This document shows positions 8,409-18,215 of a stretch of DNA of 64,000 nucleotides, piece after piece. The notes below the pieces were generated by a model. It was not told where the DNA came from and did no database searches. It worked only from the letters and a program-made list of their open reading frames with translations. Position 1 is the first letter of the stretch; the number at the start of each line of letters is the position of its first letter. A program made the translations under genes and the position numbers. The stretch comes from Clostridia bacterium (GTDB lineage: Bacteria > Bacillota > Clostridia > Oscillospirales > Acutalibacteraceae), in NCBI GenBank assembly GCA_017521925.1, contig JAFXBG010000018.1, positions 62,001 to 126,000 on the forward strand, given 5' to 3'.

Positions 8409-9276
8409 AATTAAAATCCTCCGCTACCATTGTACCTGCACCTTCGTCAGTGAGAGTTTCGATAAGAAGAGAATGTTCTACCCTACCGTCCATAATAATA
8501 ACCCTGTTGACGCCCATGTCGATTGCTTCTAAACAGCACTGAACCTTAGGAATCATACCGTCGGAGATTGTACCGTCTTCAATAAGCTTGCGGATACCTA
8601 CTGTGTCGATGTGTGAGATAAGAGATGAGGGGTCATTCTTATCCATTAAGATACCAGCAATATCGGTCATGGTAATAAGACGCTCGGCATTAAGCTTACC
8701 TGCAATAAATGCGGCAGCAGTGTCGGCATTGATATTATAAACATTGCCCTGATTGTCACAGCCAACTGTGGAAACAACAGGGATATAGCCTTTTTCCAAT
8801 AAGTCTTCAATTGGTTCTACATTTACATCGGTGATTCTGCCTACAAAACCAAGTCTTTCGTCCTTTACCTCGGCTTTAATCATCTGGCCGTCTATACCTG
8901 AGATACCCATTGCCTTGCCGCCTTTTGTCTGGAGAAGGTTTACAAGGCTTTTGTTAATTTTACCGGCAAGCACCATTTGCACGATTTCGGCAGTTTCTTT
9001 ATCTGTTACTCTTAGGCCGTCTACCCACTGGGTTTCCTTGCCTACAGCCTTTAAGGTATCGGTAATTTCAGGGCCGCCGCCGTGAACGAGGACAACCTTG
9101 ATACCGATAAGCCAAAGAAGAACTAAATCCTGCATAACCTGCTGTTTAAGTTCTTCGCTTACCATTGCATTGCCGCCGTATTTTATAACGATAATCTTAC
9201 CGTTATACATTCTTATGTAGGGTAAAGACTGAATTAAAACTTCAGCTCTTAGAGCATTTGAAATTTCCATAGACAT
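8392..9276 (-). CDS. argB: Acetylglutamate kinase
   Basis: Phosphorylates N-acetylglutamate, the second step of arginine synthesis. It is 294 residues of the amino-acid kinase fold. The phosphate-binding K-Y-G-G-N-A-M lies near residue 30, V-H-G-G-G-P-E near residue 61, and the N-I-N-A-D-T-A-A-A ATP/substrate segment near residue 178. The ATG at 9276 was chosen because an AGGTGA site lies five bases before it; the GTG at 9285 is part of that site. This enzyme is often feedback-inhibited by arginine; the N-terminal helix used for that (L-R-A-E-V-L-I-Q-S-L-P-Y) is present, so feedback control is likely but not shown. Confidence 0.94.
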   Translation of the reverse strand: MSMEISNALRAEVLIQSLPYIRMYNGKIIVIKYGGNAMVSEELKQQVMQDLVLLWLIGIKVVLVHGGGPEITDTLKAVGKETQWVDGLRVTDKETAEIVQMVLAGKINKSLVNLLQTKGGKAMGISGIDGQMIKAEVKDERLGFVGRITDVNVEPIEDLLEKGYIPVVSTVGCDNQGNVYNINADTAAAFIAGKLNAERLITMTDIAGILMDKNDPSSLISHIDTVGIRKLIEDGTISDGMIPKVQCCLEAIDMGVNRVIIMDGRVEHSLLIETLTDEGAGTMVAEDFNYDYEC

Positions 9277-9303
9277 TTTAATCACCTGAAATTTATATGT
9301 AAA

Positions 9304-10518
9304 TTAAGTTCTGTAGTCGCCGTTGATTTTTACGTAATCGTAGGTTAAGTCACAACCCCACGCAGTGGATGAAAACTCACCGTTATTTAGATTAATAAGG
9401 ATGTCGATTTCATCCTCCAGAAGAACTTCCTTAGCTTTTTCCTCGCTGAAAGGAATACCTGCTCCGTTTTTGCAAACGTCAACCTGACCCTTTGCTGATT
9501 TAAAGCTTACGTCAACCTTGTTAACGTCAACATCAGTTGTACCGTAGCCGATAGCACAAAGAACTCTTCCCCAGTTAGCATCGGCACCGAACATTGCGGC
9601 TTTAAGAAGTGAAGAGCAGATAACTGCCTTTGCTGCAGACTTTGCAGTAGAAAGTGACTGAGCACCCTCTACTTTACATTCAAGAAGCTTTGTGGCACCT
9701 TCACCGTCTGCGGCAATTGAGCGACAGAAATGAACAGTTACTGTATTAAGTGCTTTCATAAAGTTGCTGAAAGCTTCGCCCTCAGCAGTAATTTCTGCGT
9801 TACCTGCCATACCGTTGGCAAGGACAGTAACCATATCATTGGTTGATGTGTCACCGTCAACACTAATCATATTGAAAGTCTCTGTGATATCACTTGAAAG
9901 TGCCTTCTGAAGCATTTCGGCAGAAATTGCACAGTCAGTTGTGATGAACACAAGCATTGTTGCCATATTGGGGTGAATCATACCGCTACCTTTAGCGATA
10001 CCGCCGATTTTGCACTCTACTCCGTCAATTTCAAAGCTTACTGCAATGGACTTTACCTTTGTGTCGGTTGTCATAATTGCCTCGGCGGCGGCAAGATTGC
10101 CGTCAACAGAAACACTTTCTGCAAGAGAAGCCATACCGTTTTTGATAGGCTCAATAGAAAGAGGCTCACCGATTACACCGGTGGATGCTACCACAACGTC
10201 CTTTGCATCTATGTTAATAGCACTTGCTACTAAATTACACATATCGGTAGCAATTTCAATACCATTTGCGTTGCAGGTGTTGGCATTACCTGAGTTGCAG
10301 ATAACAGCCTGAGCAAAGCCGTCAGAAATATTTGACTTTGTAACAGTTAAGGGAGCACCCTTAACAAGGTTTGTGGTATATACAGCGGCGGCTGTAGCCT
10401 TTTTGTCAGACAAAATGAGAGCAAGGTCACGCTTGGAGCGGTTTTTGCGGATACCGCAGTGGATACCGCCTGATTTAAAACCCTGAGCAGCACATACGCC
10501 ACCTTCGATTATTTTCAT
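9304..10518 (-). CDS. argJ: Glutamate N-acetyltransferase / ornithine acetyltransferase
   Basis: Moves the acetyl group from N-acetylornithine back to glutamate, giving the recycling form of the pathway. It may also start it with acetyl-CoA, since no argA is seen here. The precursor is 404 residues. Residues 176-189 contain K-G-S-G-M-I-H-P-N-M-A-T-M-L, the autocleavage signature, with the predicted cut between Ala186 and the nucleophile Thr187 that makes alpha and beta chains. Near the C-terminus G-E-F-S-S-T-A-W-G-C-D-L matches the conserved family end. It lies between argC and argB. Confidence 0.95.
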   Translation of the reverse strand: MKIIEGGVCAAQGFKSGGIHCGIRKNRSKRDLALILSDKKATAAAVYTTNLVKGAPLTVTKSNISDGFAQAVICNSGNANTCNANGIEIATDMCNLVASAINIDAKDVVVASTGVIGEPLSIEPIKNGMASLAESVSVDGNLAAAEAIMTTDTKVKSIAVSFEIDGVECKIGGIAKGSGMIHPNMATMLVFITTDCAISAEMLQKALSSDITETFNMISVDGDTSTNDMVTVLANGMAGNAEITAEGEAFSNFMKALNTVTVHFCRSIAADGEGATKLLECKVEGAQSLSTAKSAAKAVICSSLLKAAMFGADANWGRVLCAIGYGTTDVDVNKVDVSFKSAKGQVDVCKNGAGIPFSEEKAKEVLLEDEIDILINLNNGEFSSTAWGCDLTYDYVKINGDYRT

Positions 10519-10520
10519 AA

Positions 10521-11462
10521 TTACACTTCCTTAATGTCAAGACCCTCGGTTGGGTCAAGACCAAGAGATATATTCATACATTCAATAGCGGCACCTGATG
10601 CACCTTTACCTAAGTTATCGTAAAGAGCAACAAGGATGATTCTGTCATCGTTGCCGTATACTGTAACAGCCATATTGTCATATCCTGACAAAAGATTAGA
10701 AGCAATAAATCCGCCATTATCAAGAGAATCAACATACTTTACCATAGAGGTAGTATAAAGCTCTTTATAGATATTTTTGATATCCTCTACAGTTGTGCCT
10801 TCTTTAAGTTCTTTGATATTAAAAGGAACAGTTACCTGCATACCTGAATAAAAGTCAGCAACAACGGGAGAAAACACAGGGGTAATATTAAGACCAGTGT
10901 ACTTAACCATTTCAGGTAAGTGCTTGTGGCACTGAGCTATACCATACTGACGGGGAGAACTTAAAGCCTCTGCCCTATCTTCACCTTCATAATCAGCAAT
11001 CATCTGCTTGCCGCCGCCTGAATAACCTGTTACTGAAAATGCAGACACAAATGAATCCGCACTTAAAACTCCAGCCTTTACAAGAGGATACACAAGAGCA
11101 ATAAAACCAGAAGCGTGACAACCGGGAACGGCGATACGCTTGGAAGTTTTGAGTTTTTCTGAAAACTCCTCAGAAAGCTCTGCAAAACCGTAAGCAAAAT
11201 CTTCATTTGTACGGTGAGCTGTGGAGGTGTCGATTATAACTGTATTATCATTTTCTACCAAAGATACAGACTCCTTAGCAGCCGCATCGGGAAGGCACAG
11301 GAAAGCAATGTCTGCACTATTGATGGCATTTTTACGAGCAATCGGGTCCTTTCTTACATCATCAGAAAGGGTAATAAGCTCAATATCCTTACGGGTACTG
11401 AGCCTGTCGAAAATACGAAGGCCGGTGGTACCGGCACTTCCGTCTATAAATACTTTAGTCAT
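10521..11462 (-). CDS. argC: N-acetyl-gamma-glutamyl-phosphate reductase (short type)
   Basis: NADPH-dependent reduction of N-acetylglutamyl phosphate to the semialdehyde, step three of arginine synthesis. At 313 residues it belongs to the shorter form of ArgC rather than the usual 340-350 residue form. The nucleotide loop is G-S-A-G-T-T-G near residue 8, the catalytic cysteine is Cys115 in A-V-P-G-C-H-A-S-G-F, and a conserved histidine lies in C-H-K-H-L-P-E. It overlaps the end of argH by eight bases and is two bases from argJ, so the three are translated as a coupled series. Confidence 0.93.
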   Translation of the reverse strand: MTKVFIDGSAGTTGLRIFDRLSTRKDIELITLSDDVRKDPIARKNAINSADIAFLCLPDAAAKESVSLVENDNTVIIDTSTAHRTNEDFAYGFAELSEEFSEKLKTSKRIAVPGCHASGFIALVYPLVKAGVLSADSFVSAFSVTGYSGGGKQMIADYEGEDRAEALSSPRQYGIAQCHKHLPEMVKYTGLNITPVFSPVVADFYSGMQVTVPFNIKELKEGTTVEDIKNIYKELYTTSMVKYVDSLDNGGFIASNLLSGYDNMAVTVYGNDDRIILVALYDNLGKGASGAAIECMNISLGLDPTEGLDIKEV

Positions 11463-12834
11463 TAGCTAAAAACTCCGTAACATACTTAATTTGTGCCTCA
11501 ACGGACTCTACAGATGTACCGCCCTTGGAAATTCGCTTATTAACGCAGGTTTCAAGAGAGATTTCTTCATAAACATCCTCTTCGAAAAGGTCTGAAAGTT
11601 CTTTGTAGCTTTCAAAAGGAAGCTTTTCAAGAACTGTGTTCTTTTCGATACAGTAAGCTACTGTCTGTCCAACAAGTTTGTAGGCACTTCTGAAAGGCAT
11701 ACCCTTCTTAACCAGGTAGTCTGCCAAATCAGTAGCATTTATAAAGCCTTTTGAGGCGGCGTTTATCATATTGTCGCGAAGAACTGTCATAGTGGCAATC
11801 ATAGGAGCAGCAACGCTTAAGCACATTTTAACTGTTTCCAAAGCGTCAAAAATGCATTCCTTGTCCTCCTGCATATCTTTGTTATATGCAAGAGGTAAGC
11901 CTTTCATAACGGTAAGTAAGGTTATAAGGTCACCATAAACCCTGCCTGTCTTACCGCGGATAAGCTCTGCCATATCGGGGTTCTTCTTCTGAGGCATAAT
12001 GGATGAGCCTGTTGAGTAGGCATCAGAAAGTTCAACAAACTTAAACTCCCAGCTTGACCAAAGAACAACCTCTTCGCTTAAGCGGGAGAGGTGCATCATC
12101 AATGTCGCATAAGCTGAAAGAAGCTCAAGGGCGAAATCTCTGTCGGAAACACCGTCAAGGGAATTAAGTGTTACTGAGTCAAACCCTAAAAGACTTGCCT
12201 CTAAGTCTCTGTCGGTATCATATGTAGTACCAGCTAAAGCACAAGAGCCTATGGGAGACTGGTTCATACGTTTTACGGCATCATTGATTCTGCCTAAATC
12301 GCGGATAAACATCATAGCATATGCCATAAGATGATGTCCGAAAGTAATGGGCTGAGCACGCTGGAGGTGAGTATAACCGGGCATAATGGCGTCTTTATTA
12401 TCCTCTGCCTGAGTCTTTAAGGCTTCGATAAGATTCTTAACAAGAGCTATTACCTCTTTGTTTTCGTCTCTTAAATAAAGACGTAAATCAAGTGCTACCT
12501 GGTCGTTACGGCTTCTTGCTGTATGAAGTCGTTTGCCGCACTCTCCTATTCTGTTTGTGAGCTCAGACTCTATAAACATATGGATATCTTCGGCGTTCAT
12601 ATCAAACTGAAGTGCACCTGATTCGATATCGGAAAGGATACAACCGAGACCCTCAATAATGGTCTCGGCATCCTCTTTAGAGATAATACCCTTAGATGCA
12701 AGCATAGTAGCATGAGCTACTGAGCCTTTTATATCCTGCTTGTACATTTTACTGTCAAAGCTGATGGAAGAGTTGAAGTCGTCTGCAGTTTTATCCAAAG
12801 CAGTTAAAAATCTGCCTGCCCAAAGTTTATCCAT
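11455..12834 (-). CDS. argH: Argininosuccinate lyase
   Basis: Splits argininosuccinate into arginine and fumarate, the final step. It is 459 residues of the fumarase/aspartase superfamily. The signature G-S-S-I-M-P-Q-K-K-N-P-D spans residues 276-287 and carries the catalytic serine loop; H-T-A-R-S-R-N-D-Q and T-H-L-Q-R-A-Q-P are the other two conserved regions. AGAGGA precedes the ATG. It is the second gene of the operon, 32 bases after argG, and its 3' end overlaps argC. Active as a cytoplasmic tetramer in known cases. Confidence 0.96.
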   Translation of the reverse strand: MDKLWAGRFLTALDKTADDFNSSISFDSKMYKQDIKGSVAHATMLASKGIISKEDAETIIEGLGCILSDIESGALQFDMNAEDIHMFIESELTNRIGECGKRLHTARSRNDQVALDLRLYLRDENKEVIALVKNLIEALKTQAEDNKDAIMPGYTHLQRAQPITFGHHLMAYAMMFIRDLGRINDAVKRMNQSPIGSCALAGTTYDTDRDLEASLLGFDSVTLNSLDGVSDRDFALELLSAYATLMMHLSRLSEEVVLWSSWEFKFVELSDAYSTGSSIMPQKKNPDMAELIRGKTGRVYGDLITLLTVMKGLPLAYNKDMQEDKECIFDALETVKMCLSVAAPMIATMTVLRDNMINAASKGFINATDLADYLVKKGMPFRSAYKLVGQTVAYCIEKNTVLEKLPFESYKELSDLFEEDVYEEISLETCVNKRISKGGTSVESVEAQIKYVTEFLAND

Positions 12835-12866
12835 AGTAGAAAATCCTCTGATTTCTGGTATTTTAA

Positions 12867-14099
12867 TTATTTAATGCCGTTCTTAGCCTTCATCTGAGCA
12901 TAAACCTTTGTGGGAAGACCATAAAGGTTGATGAAACCTGTTGCATCGCTCTGATCGTAAACTTCATCCTCATCGAAGGTTGCGATTTCGGGATCATAAA
13001 GGCTGTAGGGAGATGTGATAGATGCGTTAATCATATTGCCCTTATAGAGCTTAAGCTTAACATCACCTGTAACTGTACGCTGAGTTGTCTTAACAAAAGA
13101 AAGAATAGCCTCAGTAAGAGGTGTAAACCACTGAGCATTGTAGCAAAGCTCGGCAAGCTTCTGAGCAACCAAAGACTTATAGTGAGCTGTTTCTTTGTCA
13201 AGGCAAAGCATTTCAAGAGCGGAATGAGCCTTGTAAAGAATTGCACCGCCGGGTGTTTCGTAAACGCCACGGCACTTCATACCAACAAGACGGTTTTCAA
13301 CAATATCAAGAAGGCCGATACCATTTGCACCACCAATTTTATTCAGAGTAGAAACAAGCTCAGTTGCGTTCATTTCTACACCGTCAACAGCGGTAGGAAC
13401 ACCCTGCTCAAAATGAATTGTAACGTATGTGGGAACATCGGGAGCCTGCTCAGGAGAAACGCCCATCTCAAGGAAGCCGGGCTTGTTGTACTGAGGCTCG
13501 TTTGCGGGATCCTCAAGATCTAAGCCCTCGTGAGAAAGATGCCAGATGTTCTTATCTTTGGAATAGTTTGTTTCACGGTTGATTTTAAGGGGAACATTGT
13601 GTGCCTCAGCATACTCGATTTCCTCTTCACGGGATTTGATATCCCACTCACGCCAGGGAGCGATAATAGGCATATCAGGAGCGAAAGCTTTGATAGCAAG
13701 CTCAAAACGAACCTGGTCGTTACCCTTACCTGTGCAACCATGGCAAATAGCGTCTGCACCTTCAGCAATTGCGATTTCAGCAATTCTCTTAGCAATAGGA
13801 GGACGAGCAAAAGCTGTGCCTAACATATAATCTTCATAAAGTGCACCAGCCTGTACACAGGGGAATACGTAATCTGTAAGAAATTCTTCTGTAAGGTCTT
13901 CTACATAAAGCTTTGAAGCACCTGTTTTAAGTGCCTTCTCCTCTAAGCCCTCAAGTTCGTCAGCCTGACCAACGTTACCTGAAACAGCAATGATTTCAGG
14001 GTTGTTGTAGTTCTCCTTAAGCCAGGGAATGATGATAGAAGTATCAAGACCGCCGGAATATGCGAGTACGACCTTTTTGAATTCTTTTTTGTTATTCAT
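12867..14099 (-). CDS. argG: Argininosuccinate synthase
   Basis: Condenses citrulline and aspartate with ATP to form argininosuccinate. It is 410 residues from the ATG at 14099, chosen because GGAGG lies eight bases upstream; an open frame extends 15 codons further but lacks a site of its own. The ATP pyrophosphatase loop A-Y-S-G-G-L-D-T-S is at residues 13-21, and [13 protein letters not shown] near residue 116 is the citrulline/aspartate region. It is the first gene of the arg operon, right after a promoter overlapped by two ArgR-like boxes, so repression by arginine is expected. Confidence 0.96.
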   Translation of the reverse strand: MNNKKEFKKVVLAYSGGLDTSIIIPWLKENYNNPEIIAVSGNVGQADELEGLEEKALKTGASKLYVEDLTEEFLTDYVFPCVQAGALYEDYMLGTAFARPPIAKRIAEIAIAEGADAICHGCTGKGNDQVRFELAIKAFAPDMPIIAPWREWDIKSREEEIEYAEAHNVPLKINRETNYSKDKNIWHLSHEGLDLEDPANEPQYNKPGFLEMGVSPEQAPDVPTYVTIHFEQGVPTAVDGVEMNATELVSTLNKIGGANGIGLLDIVENRLVGMKCRGVYETPGGAILYKAHSALEMLCLDKETAHYKSLVAQKLAELCYNAQWFTPLTEAILSFVKTTQRTVTGDVKLKLYKGNMINASITSPYSLYDPEIATFDEDEVYDQSDATGFINLYGLPTKVYAQMKAKNGIK

Positions 14100-14127
14100 A
14101 ATAATGCCTCCGTAATTTTCTTTGGTA

Positions 14128-14162
14128 TGCATAAATATTAGCACAATATGTATATTTATGCA
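14128..14162 (-). promoter_or_regulatory. Tandem ArgR-like boxes over the argG promoter
   Basis: A good 5-4-5 palindrome TGTAT-ATTT-ATGCA (14149-14162) and a weaker one, TGCAT-AAAT-ATTAG (14128-14141), have centres exactly 21 bases apart, the spacing known for paired ARG boxes. Candidate minus-strand promoter elements overlap them, for example TTGCAT and an extended -10 TGCTAATAT 17 bases apart. ArgR itself is encoded at 33815-34261. The role as operator is inferred. Confidence 0.65.
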
Positions 14163-14260
14163 AGCTTTTTATGTAAATATTTTTAAAATCGTACGTTTGA
14201 CCTATATTGACGATTTTAGTACTTATGTTTTGTGTATTATTACAATAAACTACAGTATTT

Positions 14261-14309
14261 ATCCCCTCGCACACCTTATCAGGTTAATTGAAAGGTAAGC
14301 CAAGGGGAT
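14261..14309. other. Interrupted inverted repeat in the argG leader
   Basis: ATCCCCT (14261-14267) pairs with AGGGGAT (14303-14309), and ACCTT/AAGGT pairs inside, giving a two-part hairpin with a large loop. There is no T-run on the argG strand, so it is not a plain terminator for the lipoprotein gene. It may be a leader structure of argG or a weak terminator; I do not recognise a riboswitch. Confidence 0.4.
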
Positions 14310-14336
14310 TTGTTTATAATTTTGATTTAATAATTT

Positions 14337-14363
14337 ATGCATTTTTATGCATACAATATGCAT
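14337..14363. promoter_or_regulatory. Three phased ATGCAT sites (ArgR-like?)
   Basis: ATGCAT occurs at 14337-14342, 14347-14352 and 14358-14363, spaced 10 and 11 bases, that is about one helical turn each. The first two make TGCAT-TTTT-ATGCA (14338-14351), a perfect palindrome of the same 5-4-5 form as the argG box. They begin at the stop codon of the lipoprotein gene and lie about 240 bases upstream of argG. The function is inferred. Confidence 0.45.
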
Positions 14364-15022
14364 CACTTACGAGTGTACTCGGCTGTACCGTCTACAATAA
14401 GTGTATCACCATTTATTTCATAAGTACTTACAGTTTCTTTTGAACCGGTACCATCATCATAGGTAAAATATATTGAGCCGTCTTTTTCATTATAATTATA
14501 CTCGATACCCGAAACATAAGAAAGCTCAGCTAAATCCATTTTGTATTCAGCAGTTCCATCTGAATTAAATGTATATGTGTCGTTATACTCATCATTGTAC
14601 CAGGTACCAACGAGCGGATTCTTGGAATTGAAGTCTGCATAAGAATCAAGGACCGGTGCTTTATAATCGGCTTTTTCAAGAACCATTACATTACCCTCAC
14701 CATCATCAAATGTAGCTTTTTCGTCAGCAATTGTATATGTGAGTTCACCATTCATATAGTAAAAGTCAGAAGTATATTTGCGGCTTCCGTCGGAATTTGC
14801 TTCAAAAACTGCATCGCCTTCAAAATATACAGAACCACGTACTATACGAACCTTACCATCATCCTTGAAAATATAGTATTCCATCTGATTTTCATCCGCT
14901 ACTTGCCATGTTCCTACTAAATCTTTATCGGCATTATTATTGTTTACGTCAACATTATTATTACAACCGAAAAGAAGCATTGAAACAAAGATAGCTACAA
15001 TAAACAAAGATAATTTTTTCAT
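14363..15022 (-). CDS. Lipoprotein with two lipocalin-like L-V-G-T-W repeats
   Basis: A 219-residue secreted lipoprotein. The signal peptide M-K-K-L-S-L-F-I-V ends in the lipobox L-F-G-C (Cys20), followed by an Asn-rich spacer. Two similar beta domains each start with L-V-G-T-W (about residues 36 and 137) and continue with Y-x-F-x-x-D-G-x-x, the pattern of lipocalin-like/DUF5640 extracytoplasmic domains. The start at 15022 follows a GGTGGTG site; the frame extends five codons upstream through that site. Function is unknown; such domains are thought to bind small ligands. It stands alone between the groESL terminator and the arg leader. Confidence 0.75.
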   Translation of the reverse strand: MKKLSLFIVAIFVSMLLFGCNNNVDVNNNNADKDLVGTWQVADENQMEYYIFKDDGKVRIVRGSVYFEGDAVFEANSDGSRKYTSDFYYMNGELTYTIADEKATFDDGEGNVMVLEKADYKAPVLDSYADFNSKNPLVGTWYNDEYNDTYTFNSDGTAEYKMDLAELSYVSGIEYNYNEKDGSIYFTYDDGTGSKETVSTYEINGDTLIVDGTAEYTRK

Positions 15023-15082
15023 AATATTCACCACCATAAAAATTCAGAATAATTATACCTTTTTTAGCAATAAAAGTCAACA

Positions 15083-15118
15083 AAACAAAAGACGGATATT
15101 TATATAACATCCGTCTTT
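15083..15118 (-). terminator. Terminator of groESL
   Basis: On the minus strand, 16 bases after the groEL stop, a ten-base stem (AAGACGGAT arms, 15118-15109 with 15097-15088) runs into TTTTGTTTTG. Confidence 0.85.
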
Positions 15119-15134
15119 AAAACAAGTTATTTAA

Positions 15135-16778
<1,644 letters not shown>

Positions 16779-17063
16779 TTATTCTACAACAGCCAGAATA
16801 TCAGACTGTCTTACGATTGTGTACTCTTCACCGTCAAGCTTAACTTCGGTGCCTGAATACTTGGATGTGATGACCTTATCACCAACTTTTACGTACATTG
16901 TTACTTCTTTGCCGTCAACTACACCACCGGGACCAACAGCAATAACATTTGCAAACTGAGGTTTCTCCTGAGCAGCAGAAGAAAGCACGATACCGCTTGC
17001 GGTAGTCTGCTCGGCATTGTCCACTTTGAGGACAACTCTGTCAAGTAAAGGTTTAATAGTCAT
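16779..17063 (-). CDS. groES: Co-chaperonin GroES (10 kDa)
   Basis: The heptameric lid of the GroEL chamber. It is 94 residues from the ATG at 17063 (M-T-I-K-P-L-L-D-R-V-V), with GGAGG seven bases before it; the open frame extends 13 codons further upstream but that part is not GroES-like. The mobile loop that contacts GroEL (E-Q-T-T-A-S-G-I-V-L) lies at residues 16-25, and G-T-E-V-K-L-D-G-E-E-Y follows near the end. It is the first gene of the heat-shock operon. Confidence 0.97.
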   Translation of the reverse strand: MTIKPLLDRVVLKVDNAEQTTASGIVLSSAAQEKPQFANVIAVGPGGVVDGKEVTMYVKVGDKVITSKYSGTEVKLDGEEYTIVRQSDILAVVE

Positions 17064-17095
17064 ATATATCCTCCATTTCTTATAAAACAAAATAA

Positions 17096-17127
17096 TTAGC
17101 ACTCTACACTTAAGAGTGCTAATTATA
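17096..17127 (-). promoter_or_regulatory. CIRCE operator and -10 of groESL
   Basis: A perfect CIRCE element: TTAGCACTC (17096-17104), nine bases, then GAGTGCTAA (17114-17122). It is the binding site of the heat-shock repressor HrcA. A minus-strand -10 TATAAT (17127-17122) touches it, with a TTTACA about 15 bases further upstream. hrcA itself is not in the window. Confidence 0.96.
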
Positions 17128-17202
17128 TTTTAAACCATAATTTGTAAAAAATCAAGTATATTTTGAAAGCTTAGTAAAAACTTTTAATTAACAAACTGTG
17201 AA

Positions 17203-18207
17203 TCAGGATGTTTTTACAAACAACGCTGTGTCTTCAATATCATCAGGAAGAGTTAATTTTAAGCTCTTCTGAGTTTTTGAATTAACAACAACCGTACAGT
17301 CTGTAGCATATTCCACAGGTATATCGGATACAGGTTTTATAGAGCGAAGAAGAATAGCCCCAAGCTCGCCTGCACTATAGCCTATATGCTCATAATCTGT
17401 TATACAGGTTGCAAGACAGCCTGACTCAACAAGCTCTGTACTCTCGGCAAAAACAGGAACCTTCTTTTTCTTTGCTGATTTTAAAGTTTCCTCCAACCCT
17501 GACTTTACCAGCGCATCATCAGTAATATAAAGAACATCACATTTTTCAAGTGCTTTATCAAGCTCATCCGAATAATCACTTTCAGTAAGAGCAGAATAGA
17601 GCGTAAACTTTATCCCTCTGTTCACAGCTTCAGCATTTGCAAGATTAGCTGAGAATATTGAGTCTTCATCAGCACCGTTATAAAGACAACCGATTCGCTT
17701 AGCATCAGGATAAAGAGTATCTATCAGCTCAATCTGTTCAAAAACAGGAGAATAATCGCTGACACCTGTAACATTCGCTTCAGGCTTTTCACAAGACTTG
17801 ACAAGCTTTGAACCAACGGGGTCATTTACGCAGGAAAACACAACAGGAACTGTTGAGGTTGCTTTTTTTGCGGCTTTGGCGGCATCCGTGCCTATTGCGT
17901 AAATAAGTGCAGGCTCTTCTTCAACAATGGCATCAGCAGCTTTGTCAAGTTCTTTTTTTGCTTTGCACTCTTTATGCACAAGAGTATAGTTGTCATTTTC
18001 GGTATAACCATTGGAAGAAAGCGCTGTCAAGAACCCATCGTAGGCACTCTGTGTATTTTCATCAAGTTCAAGACTTAAAACAGCCACAGTTGGCAATGGT
18101 GCAACTGTTGTTGTTTCTGTAGGCTCTGTATTTTCATCTGAACTACAGGCAAAAAGAGACAGGGACATTAATAATACAAGAAATATCAGTAAAGCTTTCT
18201 TAATCAT
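17203..18207 (-). CDS. ABC transporter substrate-binding lipoprotein (ABC_sub_bind family)
   Basis: A 334-residue secreted lipoprotein: the signal peptide ends in L-F-A-C (about Cys21) followed by S-S-D-E and an acidic/Thr-rich linker. The body has the two-lobed periplasmic-binding fold of the ABC_sub_bind (TrpX-like) family: A-V-L-S-L-E-L near residue 42, I-Y-A-I-G-T-D-A-A-K, V-P-V-V-F-S-C-V-N-D-P-V-G-S and A-R-I-G-C-L-Y-N. Members take up aromatic amino acids and related compounds. No permease or ATPase is beside it. The start at 18207 gives a clean signal peptide; a GTG at 18219 is possible and would overlap the methyltransferase stop. Confidence 0.8.
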   Translation of the reverse strand: MIKKALLIFLVLLMSLSLFACSSDENTEPTETTTVAPLPTVAVLSLELDENTQSAYDGFLTALSSNGYTENDNYTLVHKECKAKKELDKAADAIVEEEPALIYAIGTDAAKAAKKATSTVPVVFSCVNDPVGSKLVKSCEKPEANVTGVSDYSPVFEQIELIDTLYPDAKRIGCLYNGADEDSIFSANLANAEAVNRGIKFTLYSALTESDYSDELDKALEKCDVLYITDDALVKSGLEETLKSAKKKKVPVFAESTELVESGCLATCITDYEHIGYSAGELGAILLRSIKPVSDIPVEYATDCTVVVNSKTQKSLKLTLPDDIEDTALFVKTS

Positions 18208-18215
18208 ATAATCAC

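Noticed and set aside
14261-14309. The interrupted hairpin before argG as a riboswitch or tRNA-like element (seven-base outer stem).
   Set aside because: It lacks a T-loop, a D-arm and any conserved riboswitch core that I recognise; it is kept only as an inverted repeat.
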